Below, one piece after another: positions 1-5,004 of a stretch of 5,834 nucleotides of DNA. Below the pieces are notes generated by a model. That model did not search any database and was not told the DNA's origin. It was given only the letters and a program-made list of their open reading frames with translations. Every line of letters starts with the position of its first letter. The first letter of the stretch is position 1. This DNA is from an uncultured Eubacteriales bacterium. GTDB lineage: Bacteria > Bacillota > Clostridia > Lachnospirales > Lachnospiraceae. The stretch covers positions 1 through 5,834 of the forward strand of contig ONWK01000123.1 of the NCBI GenBank assembly GCA_900321505.1. Reading direction: 5' to 3'. The position numbers and the translations under genes were made by a program.

Positions 1-32
1 GACTTGCCCGGGTTTTCCCCGGCGGTCCCGGC

Positions 33-62
33 TTGCTATTTGCGGGTGAAATATGATAGAAT
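33..62 (+). promoter_or_regulatory. Candidate sigma-A promoter of the HD-GYP gene (extended -10)
   Basis: A -35-like TTGCTA (33-38) lies 18 bases before a -10-like TAGAAT (57-62). The -10 is preceded by TG at 54-55, which gives an extended -10 element. Predicted transcription would start near 69, leaving a leader of about 50 bases before the preferred start codon at 123. The 16-base block AAATATGATAGAATAT (49-64) recurs with a single mismatch in the promoter near 4856, with the TTG of the -35 in the same phase. This is a sequence-pattern call only. Confidence 0.55.
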
Positions 63-113
63 ATCGGTGATCCGTGAAATGCTTCCGGTTTGTTTAAATA
101 CGGAAGAAAGGGC

Positions 114-118
114 AGGAG
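114..118 (+). promoter_or_regulatory. Ribosome binding site that decides the HD-GYP start
   Basis: AGGAG at 114-118 is followed after four bases by ATG at 123. The longer in-frame reading would begin with TTG at 90, which has no good Shine-Dalgarno sequence before it; an in-frame stop (TGA, 75-77) lies just upstream. The spacing of four is slightly short, but the ATG is followed at once by a hydrophobic membrane segment, as expected for this family. Confidence 0.65.
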
Positions 119-122
119 CTTT

Positions 123-1808
123 ATGGTATTCTATCTGGTCACATTATGTCTTTCGATAATACTCACGCTGGTTTATGTATTAATATGGCATGAGCATTTT
201 GACGTGCATTTCACACTTATCTTTGCTTTTATCCCTATTGCAAATATGGGATATTTTCTCCGTTCGGTGGCAACATCCCTTAATGAGGCGATCATCGCCA
301 ATTATATCGTATATCTGGGCGGCTGTTTCCTGCTGCTCTTTATCATGATGTGCGTTCTTGACAGGTGCGGCATGAGTCTGCCAAAGGAGATACGTATCAC
401 CTTCTTTGTTATCACGATAATTATTTACGCATCAGTGCTTGCTTCAAACTGGCTTCCTATCTTCTATACAAGTGTAGAGGCTGAGATCAGGGACGGATCT
501 CTTGTGCTGATAAAGGAATATGGGTTCATGCATACGGTATTTTACTGTATGGTGGTACTTTATTTCCTGATCAGCATCGGAGCCCTTGCCTACAGTTTTT
601 CAAGAAAAAAAAATGTGCCGAACAAGGTGATCATTTATCTGGCGATCCCGGTGCTTATTACTGCATTTTCGTATCTTGGCAGCAAACTCTTTCCGCGGGA
701 TATCGAACCTTTGCCGGCAGCGTACTGCTTTGCCCAGTTTTTCTTCCTGCTGATAGTTCGCAACATATGTCTCTATGATGTGGAGGAAACCCATCTGGAT
801 TCCCTGATAGAGACCGGTGAAGCGGGATTCCTGTCCTTTGATACCAGAATGCGTTATCTCGGAAGTAATGATGCGGCACAGGCTTTCTTCCCTGAGCTCA
901 GGGAGATCAAGGTGGATACTCCTTCGGAGAACAGTCCTTTCCTGAAGGAACAGGCACTCAACAGACTTCAGAGCTTCATTGATAATCAGAATAACCATAC
1001 ATCCTTTTATTCAAGAGAAGGGCATACCTATCTCTTTGATGTGGATTACCTGTATGACGGGAAAAAGAGACGCGGCTTCAGAATCTTTGTCAGGGATGAT
1101 ACAAAAAATCAGGAGTACATATCACTGATCAACCGTTTCAATACGGTACTTCAGGAAGAGGTTGATGAGAAAACCGCCCATATAGCGGAAATGCATGACA
1201 AGCTGATCCTGAGTCTGGCAACGATGGTTGAAAGCCGGGATAATTCCACGGGCGGCCATATAAAGAGGACCAGCGAAGGGGTGCGTATTCTGATGGATGA
1301 AATAATGAAGGATAACAGGATGCACATCACGCCTGAATTCCGTAAGGCCGTCATCAAGGCTGCGCCCATGCACGATCTGGGAAAGATCGCGGTAGATGAT
1401 GCGATACTCAGAAAACCCGGACGTTTTGAACCCTGGGAATTTGAAATAATGAAGACTCACGCCGCGGAGGGCGGCCGCATAGTCCATGAGGTCCTTGAGG
1501 GGACTGATGATGAATATTTCCGTAAGATCGCGGAAAATGTGGCAACCTACCATCATGAACGCTGGGACGGTTCGGGTTATCCGGAAGGCCTTTCGGGGCT
1601 GGATATCCCGCTGGAGGCCCGGATCATGGCGATAGCAGATGTATATGATGCACTGGTGAGCAAGCGTGTTTATAAGGAAAGCATGTCCTTCGAGGAAGCG
1701 GATAAGATCATAATGGAGGGCATGGGAAAGCATTTTGATAAAAGGCTGGAGCCGTATTATGTGGCTGCACGGCCAAAGCTGGAAGCATATTACAGTAAAC
1801 AGGAGTAA
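123..1808 (+). CDS. Membrane-anchored HD-GYP domain cyclic di-GMP phosphodiesterase with 7TM sensor region
   Basis: Predicted to hydrolyse cyclic di-GMP at the cytoplasmic face of the membrane in response to a signal sensed by its membrane region. From the preferred ATG the protein has 561 residues. Seven hydrophobic segments lie at roughly 1-21, 28-46, 57-79, 92-109, 138-160, 168-185 and 196-213, resembling the N-terminal 7TM region of many histidine kinases. A PAS-like segment follows (about 225-335), then a coiled-coil linker (about 340-375). The C-terminal HD-GYP domain keeps the full metal and active-site set: H379 (HIKRT), H417-D418 with K421 (HDLGK), H446 (THAAEGG), H477-H478-E479 and D482-G-S-G-Y-P487. 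No GGDEF or EAL domain is present. The gene appears monocistronic, with its own promoter and a terminator straight after the TAA. The stimulus is unknown. A longer TTG start at 90 (572 residues) is possible but less well supported. An A9 run at 605-613 lies between spans 5 and 6. Confidence 0.93.
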   Translation: MVFYLVTLCLSIILTLVYVLIWHEHFDVHFTLIFAFIPIANMGYFLRSVATSLNEAIIANYIVYLGGCFLLLFIMMCVLDRCGMSLPKEIRITFFVITIIIYASVLASNWLPIFYTSVEAEIRDGSLVLIKEYGFMHTVFYCMVVLYFLISIGALAYSFSRKKNVPNKVIIYLAIPVLITAFSYLGSKLFPRDIEPLPAAYCFAQFFFLLIVRNICLYDVEETHLDSLIETGEAGFLSFDTRMRYLGSNDAAQAFFPELREIKVDTPSENSPFLKEQALNRLQSFIDNQNNHTSFYSREGHTYLFDVDYLYDGKKRRGFRIFVRDDTKNQEYISLINRFNTVLQEEVDEKTAHIAEMHDKLILSLATMVESRDNSTGGHIKRTSEGVRILMDEIMKDNRMHITPEFRKAVIKAAPMHDLGKIAVDDAILRKPGRFEPWEFEIMKTHAAEGGRIVHEVLEGTDDEYFRKIAENVATYHHERWDGSGYPEGLSGLDIPLEARIMAIADVYDALVSKRVYKESMSFEEADKIIMEGMGKHFDKRLEPYYVAARPKLEAYYSKQE

Positions 1809-1823
1809 AATTGAGACAGATTT

Positions 1824-1856
1824 GGGACGGTTCCGGATATTTGGAACCGTCTTTTT
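1824..1856 (+). terminator. Intrinsic terminator of the HD-GYP gene
   Basis: A perfect 9-bp inverted repeat, GACGGTTCC (1826-1834) and GGAACCGTC (1843-1851), encloses an 8-base loop and is followed directly by five T residues (1852-1856). G-U pairs can lengthen the foot of the stem. It starts 15 bases after the stop codon, a classic Rho-independent layout, and separates this gene from the polymerase operon. Confidence 0.93.
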
Positions 1857-1862
1857 AATTCC

Positions 1863-1928
1863 CTAAAAAAATTTTTAGCTTTTTAAGGTTTCTTTCAGAT
1901 TGACAGGTTAATATGACGTCAGTAACAC
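1863..1928 (+). promoter_or_regulatory. Candidate promoter region of the polyphosphate polymerase operon
   Basis: A consensus -35 TTGACA (1900-1905) is followed after 17 bases by a weak -10, TAACAC (1923-1928). Upstream lies a very AT-rich block containing the inverted repeat CTAAAAA / TTTTTAG (1863-1878), which could act as an UP element or curved DNA. The spacer holds the 8-base palindrome TGACGTCA (1914-1921), a possible operator. The perfect -35 paired with a poor -10 suggests a regulated promoter, or that the true -10 lies elsewhere, for example in the AT-rich stretch near 1941-1955. Confidence 0.45.
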
Positions 1929-1966
1929 GAAAGAGCGCGAAGATAAAGATAAAAATTCGCGGAAAT

Positions 1967-1973
1967 GAGGTGG
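1967..1973 (+). promoter_or_regulatory. Ribosome binding site of the polyphosphate polymerase gene
   Basis: GAGGTGG at 1967-1973 ends four bases before ATG at 1978. It is a strong match to the 16S rRNA 3' end and supports the chosen start. Confidence 0.8.
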
Positions 1974-1977
1974 TCTC

Positions 1978-2751
1978 ATGGCATTTAAGGAAGTATTCAA
2001 AAGAACGGAAATTAAATATCTGCTTAGCACTGAACAGTATCTTGCACTGAGGGAAAGACTCCAGGGTATCGCACAGGTTGACAGTCACGGCGAAACAGAC
2101 ATTCTGAATATCTACTATGATACTCCGGATTTCGGCCTGATCAGAACCTCTCTCGAGAAGCCGCTCTACAAAGAAAAACTTCGGCTTAGAACCTACGGGA
2201 CACCTCAGGACGGAAGTGCAACCTCCTTTATCGAGATCAAGAAGAAATATGACGGTGTGGTTTATAAGCGCCGCATAGATGCTCCCTACGCCATGGCAAA
2301 GGGATATCTGGAGAACAGGAATGATCTGAGCCAGAAGTCGCAGATCAAATCAGAGATAGATGCTTTTAAGGAAGGCTATAAGGGCCTCAGACCGGCAATG
2401 GCGATCTCCTACAGACGCATCGCCATGTTGGGAACGGAGGATCCGGAGCTGAGAATAACCGTTGACCGAGACATACGCTGGAGAACGGACAGGCTTGATC
2501 TTGCGGAAGGACCTAAGGGTGAAGATATCCTTCAGCCCGGACAGTATCTCATGGAAGTGAAGATAGCAAATGCATTTCCGATGGAGCTTTCGCACATGAT
2601 GAGTGAGCTTTCGATCTTTCCCGTTTCCTTTTCCAAGTATGGAAGAGGTTATGAAATAATGACGGCAAGGGCAATGTCCCGCGCTTATATGATAAGTTTT
2701 GCAGAGAACCTGGCGAATGCCGGACAGAAGGGGGCGATGGTATATGCTTAA
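1978..2751 (+). CDS. VTC-domain polyphosphate polymerase family protein
   Basis: A 257-residue soluble protein made almost entirely of a VTC catalytic domain, the CYTH-like triphosphate-tunnel fold used by eukaryotic Vtc4 to build polyphosphate from nucleotide triphosphate. The tunnel pattern is visible: F-K-R-T-E11-I-K13-Y near the N-terminus, YYDT (46-49), alternating basic residues K67-R69-R71, then E86-I-K88-K-K, K97-R98-R99, SYRR (144-147), D163, the metal-binding-type strand MEVKI (E193, K195), and SKYGRG (219-224). There is no signal peptide or membrane span, so it should sit in the cytoplasm and need a partner to reach the membrane. The next gene overlaps its end by 8 bases and encodes a DUF4956 membrane protein; the two families are commonly neighbours in bacteria, often with a CotH-like kinase gene that is not seen here. 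Polymer identity and activity are inferred from the family, not proven for bacterial single-domain members. Confidence 0.88.
   Translation: MAFKEVFKRTEIKYLLSTEQYLALRERLQGIAQVDSHGETDILNIYYDTPDFGLIRTSLEKPLYKEKLRLRTYGTPQDGSATSFIEIKKKYDGVVYKRRIDAPYAMAKGYLENRNDLSQKSQIKSEIDAFKEGYKGLRPAMAISYRRIAMLGTEDPELRITVDRDIRWRTDRLDLAEGPKGEDILQPGQYLMEVKIANAFPMELSHMMSELSIFPVSFSKYGRGYEIMTARAMSRAYMISFAENLANAGQKGAMVYA
2728..2734 (+). promoter_or_regulatory. Ribosome binding site inside the polymerase gene, for the DUF4956 gene
   Basis: AAGGGGG at 2728-2734 lies about nine bases before ATG at 2744, within the last codons of the polymerase gene. Together with the 8-base overlap it favours the 2744 start over an in-frame TTG at 2699, and implies coupled translation. 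Confidence 0.65.
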
Positions 2752-3427
2752 GAGTACGATATTTGACACGGTTTTTACATCAGCAACGCTCACCGGCGAG
2801 GAATTCCTGTATGCCACGCTCTGCTCGATACTTTGCGGTTTTCTTATAGCCCTCCTGTACAGAATAAAGAATAAACCGTCAAAGAGCTTCATGATCACAC
2901 TGGTGGTCCTTCCGGCTGCAGTGCAGATGGTGATCATGCTGGTGAACGGAAATGTAGGTACTGGTGTTGCCGTAGCCGGAGCTTTCAGTCTTGTAAGATT
3001 CCGTTCTGCCCCCGGTAAAGGCCAGGAAATGGCGGTAATCTTCGTAGACATGGCAGTAGGCCTTGCAACCGGTATGGGTTATCTGGGATTTGCAGCAATA
3101 TTTGCGGCAGTGATCTCCATACTGATGCTTATTCTTGATCTGACCGGATTCGGCGGAAAGAACGACAGTGAAAGAGTACTTAAGATCACGGTTCCCGAAA
3201 ACCTTGATTATGAAGGAAAGTTTGACAGTGTATTTGAGAAATATCTCAGCAGCTGGACCATAGATGAAGTGAAGACGACCAATATGGGCAGTCTGTATAA
3301 GATCACTTACGGAGTGAAGATAAGACCGGATGTGTCGGCAAAGGCAATGATGGATGAGATAAGGACCGGTAACGGGAATCTCGAGGTATCCCTTTCCAGA
3401 CCGGTTACACCGAGAGAAGATCTGTAA
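2744..3427 (+). CDS. DUF4956 family membrane protein
   Basis: A 227-residue inner-membrane protein of unknown function. Hydrophobic segments lie at about 20-40, 49-67, 96-113 and 115-133. Between the second and third is the family signature, the glycine-rich stretch from G69 and AGAFSLVRFRSAPGKGQE (78-95); its R85 and R87 are invariant-looking and would place basic charge near the membrane. A soluble domain of about 90 residues (140-227), predicted alpha/beta, follows. The start is ATG 2744, overlapping the polymerase stop by 8 bases (ATGCTTAA) with its own ribosome binding site, so the two proteins are probably made together and may form one complex. By analogy with eukaryotic VTC, whose membrane subunit domain passes the growing chain across the membrane, this protein could be the anchor or channel for the polymerase product. 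That role is inference. No other family fits as well. Confidence 0.85.
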   Translation: MLKSTIFDTVFTSATLTGEEFLYATLCSILCGFLIALLYRIKNKPSKSFMITLVVLPAAVQMVIMLVNGNVGTGVAVAGAFSLVRFRSAPGKGQEMAVIFVDMAVGLATGMGYLGFAAIFAAVISILMLILDLTGFGGKNDSERVLKITVPENLDYEGKFDSVFEKYLSSWTIDEVKTTNMGSLYKITYGVKIRPDVSAKAMMDEIRTGNGNLEVSLSRPVTPREDL

Positions 3428-3483
3428 CAATAACAGCATAGTACAGTCAGAACAAAAAGTTCACAATAAAGATTTCCCCTCCC

Positions 3484-3516
3484 AGGGCCGCAGGCCTCCC
3501 CCCCGCCTGCGGCCCT
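3484..3516. terminator. GC-rich hairpin between convergent genes, probable bidirectional terminator
   Basis: A perfect 12-bp inverted repeat, AGGGCCGCAGGC (3484-3495) and GCCTGCGGCCCT (3505-3516), encloses a 9-base loop, CTCCCCCCC. It sits 56 bases after the DUF4956 stop and 7 bases after the antiporter stop on the other strand. The T tract is poor: on the plus strand only ACTTCGTTTATT follows, and on the minus strand GGGAGGGGAAATC. The position strongly suggests termination for both genes, though efficiency or Rho involvement cannot be judged. Confidence 0.7.
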
Positions 3517-3523
3517 ACTTCGT

Positions 3524-4726
3524 TTATTCATGAGATTCTACAGCCTGTGGCTCTTCCGGCGCGTCTTTCGAGTACAGCCATTTCAGTACCAGCGGCGTGA
3601 GGATGGAACTGGTGATGATAAGCAGTATGACTGCCGTAAAGTAGGCAGGCTCAAGCATGTCCGCCTTCAATCCGCGCTGGGCCACTATAAGGGCGACCTC
3701 GCCGCGGGTCATCATTCCGCAGCCGACCTTGAGGGCGTCTTTACCGCGAAATCCGAGAAGTCTTGAGGTCAGGCCGCAGCCCACGACCTTTGAAAGAAGT
3801 CCTACTACAACAAAGGCCAGCGAGAACCAGAGTATGGTCATATCCAGGGTACGGATATTTGTGGAAAGCCCGATACTGCAGAAGAAGACAGGCCCGAAGA
3901 TGATATAGGAATTGATATCCATCTTTTCGGTTATGTACTTCGAATCCCTGAGCTGGCAGAGAATAACGCCCGCCAGATAAGCGCCGGTGATATCGGCCAC
4001 ACCGAAATATTTATCCGCAACATAGGAAAGCGCAAATGCAAGGGCAATTCCCAGAATAGGAATACGGCGGGTGTGAGGGTGACGTGCGTCGTACCATTTG
4101 AAAAGCTTATAGATGACCACGCCGAGCACGATGGCCAGAAGGAAGAAGGCTCCGGTCCTCAGGAGAACGCTGGAAACGGCGGAATCGGGTTTCTTAAAGC
4201 CTATTACTACGGTGAGCACAACGATGCCGATAACGTCGTCAATGATGGCGGCGCTCATGATGGTCTGTCCCAGTTCTCCCTGCAGCTTGCCCATTTCCCT
4301 GAGGGTTTCAACGGTAATGCTGACGGAGGTTGCCGTAAGGATGGTACCGATGAACAGCGCACGGTAGAATTCCTCCGTACCTACAGCCGCCCAGCCGTAG
4401 AAGGCCATATAAAGCAGGGTGCCTAAGACCAGCGGAACGAATACACCGGCGCAGGCGATGATTGTCGCCTTCGGACCGGTCTTTTTCAGGTCGGAGATGT
4501 TGGTCTCCAGACCGGCTGTAAACATGAGTATGATGACTCCGATCTCCGCAAGCCCCGACAGAAAGTCGGAGGACTGTACAAAGCCGAATACGCTGGGACC
4601 GATAAGAAGACCGGCGATGATCTCGCCCGCAACCTGCGGTGCCTTAACCTTTCTGGCAAGAAGACCGAAGAATTTGGCAGCTACGATGATGATACAAAGC
4701 TGCCTGAGTATGTCCAGAGTATCCAT
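3524..4726 (-). CDS. CPA2-family cation:proton antiporter
   Basis: A 400-residue polytopic membrane protein that should exchange Na+ or K+ for protons. Family marks appear in order: PQVAGEIIAGLLIGPS (30-45), FTAGLETN (69-76), the discontinuous-helix stretch ATSVSITVETL (132-142), the ion-binding pair D163-D164 in AAIIDDVIG, ADITGAYLAG (244-253), GPVFFCSIGLSTN (278-290), K313 in LLSKVVGCG, and MMTRGEVALIVAQRG (338-352). Double Asp is typical of electrogenic CPA exchangers, and K313 is a candidate for the helix-10 lysine seen in NapA/NhaA. About 12 spans are expected. The protein ends 16 residues after the last span with an acidic tail and lacks the RCK/TrkA-N domain of KefB/KefC, so glutathione-type gating is unlikely. 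The start is ATG (4726 down to 4724), preceded by AAAGGA at 4733-4738 with spacing of six. Transcribed alone from a divergent promoter. Ion preference cannot be read from the sequence. Confidence 0.93.
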   Translation of the reverse strand: MDTLDILRQLCIIIVAAKFFGLLARKVKAPQVAGEIIAGLLIGPSVFGFVQSSDFLSGLAEIGVIILMFTAGLETNISDLKKTGPKATIIACAGVFVPLVLGTLLYMAFYGWAAVGTEEFYRALFIGTILTATSVSITVETLREMGKLQGELGQTIMSAAIIDDVIGIVVLTVVIGFKKPDSAVSSVLLRTGAFFLLAIVLGVVIYKLFKWYDARHPHTRRIPILGIALAFALSYVADKYFGVADITGAYLAGVILCQLRDSKYITEKMDINSYIIFGPVFFCSIGLSTNIRTLDMTILWFSLAFVVVGLLSKVVGCGLTSRLLGFRGKDALKVGCGMMTRGEVALIVAQRGLKADMLEPAYFTAVILLIITSSILTPLVLKWLYSKDAPEEPQAVESHE

Positions 4727-4732
4727 GATAAT

Positions 4733-4738
4733 TCCTTT
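4733..4738 (-). promoter_or_regulatory. Ribosome binding site of the antiporter gene
   Basis: On the minus strand AAAGGA ends six bases before the ATG at 4726-4724. A 10-base palindrome CCCGGCCGGG (4739-4748) lies immediately upstream and could fold next to the ribosome site. Confidence 0.65.
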
Positions 4739-4762
4739 CCCGGCCGGGGATCATTTCCCGGG
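4739..4762 (-). promoter_or_regulatory. GC-rich inverted repeats in the antiporter leader
   Basis: CCCGGCCGGG (4739-4748) is a perfect palindrome, and CCGGG (4744-4748) can also pair with CCCGG (4757-4761) across an 8-base loop. Both lie in the predicted 5' untranslated region, directly upstream of the ribosome binding site. They offer two mutually exclusive pairings that might affect translation or bind a regulator. No known riboswitch is recognised. Confidence 0.3.
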
Positions 4763-4788
4763 CTGATATATCTTGATAAGCAAGAGAC

Positions 4789-4817
4789 ATAATAGCACTT
4801 TTACATAGCAGGTGCAA
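4789..4817 (-). promoter_or_regulatory. Candidate sigma-A promoter of the antiporter gene (extended -10)
   Basis: Read on the minus strand, TTGCAC (4817-4812) is followed after exactly 17 bases by TATTAT (4794-4789). The -10 is preceded by TGC, giving an extended -10. Transcription would start near 4782 and leave a leader of about 55 bases. Confidence 0.65.
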
Positions 4818-4839
4818 CAGGAGAAAAAGCAAAACTAAC

Positions 4840-4869
4840 TTGTAGGGTATTATCTAAATATGATAAAAT
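4840..4869 (+). promoter_or_regulatory. Candidate sigma-A promoter of the adenylation gene (extended -10)
   Basis: TTGTAG (4840-4845) is followed after 18 bases by TAAAAT (4864-4869), with TG at 4861-4862 making an extended -10. The block AAATATGATAAAATAT (4856-4871) matches the promoter near position 49 at 15 of 16 bases. It is divergent from the antiporter promoter; the two -35 boxes are 22 bases apart, close enough for a shared regulator between them. Confidence 0.65.
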
Positions 4870-4875
4870 ATAAGC

Positions 4876-5004
4876 TGTCATTCAGTAGTGTCACGTGCAG
4901 CGGATGCAGGGCACCGGAACCGTGAATTACGGAATGGCTGCGGGTATCGGTCACTGTCCGGCACCGGCCTGAATGAAATAAAAGGAATACGAAGGGAGAA
5001 GTAA
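4876..5004 (+). other. Long, partly structured 5' leader of the adenylation gene
   Basis: About 130 bases separate the predicted transcription start from the ATG at 5005. The leader is much more GC-rich than the promoter before it. It contains a direct repeat GGCACCGG (4910-4917 and 4960-4967), a small hairpin CCGTG/TACGG (4920-4932), and a longer-range pairing GCAGC (4897-4901) with GCTGC (4937-4941) that would enclose it. CGGT (4948-4951) can pair with ACCG (4963-4966). No known riboswitch class is recognised and no terminator-like T run is present, so any control would act on translation or through a protein. No short reading frame with a convincing ribosome site was noticed in it. Confidence 0.3.
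4992..4998 (+). promoter_or_regulatory. Ribosome binding site of the adenylation gene
   Basis: AAGGGAG at 4992-4998 ends six bases before ATG at 5005, a strong site at normal spacing that fixes the start. Confidence 0.8.

Noticed and set aside
1..32. GC-rich repeats (CCGGG, CCCGG) at the left edge, possible end of an upstream gene or terminator
   Set aside because: The 5-bp stem 8-12/18-22 is not followed by a T run, and the short open frames here translate to nothing recognisable.
90..122. TTG start adding 11 residues to the HD-GYP protein
   Set aside because: No Shine-Dalgarno sequence precedes it, while AGGAG precedes the ATG at 123, which leads straight into the first membrane span.
1122..1733. 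203-residue open frame on the minus strand
   Set aside because: It lies opposite the conserved HD-GYP coding region, and its translation shows no family motif; a shadow frame.
2699..2743. TTG start extending the DUF4956 protein by 15 residues
   Set aside because: The added residues are polar and arginine-rich and lie inside the polymerase gene; ATG 2744 has a good ribosome site and the typical short overlap.
2350..3051. 233-residue open frame on the minus strand
   Set aside because: It spans the junction of two well-supported plus-strand genes, has no ribosome site and a non-protein-like composition.
2879..3439. 186-residue open frame on the minus strand, rich in His, Cys and Tyr
   Set aside because: Antisense to the DUF4956 gene; the composition is a mirror of the coding strand, not a real protein.
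4892..4897. CACGTG palindrome as an operator
   Set aside because: Six bases only, downstream of the predicted transcription start and with no second copy nearby.
4876..5004. Known riboswitch (a cobalamin-like GTCACTG was noticed)
   Set aside because: The rest of the cobalamin box pattern is absent and a vitamin B12 link to the downstream gene is not expected.
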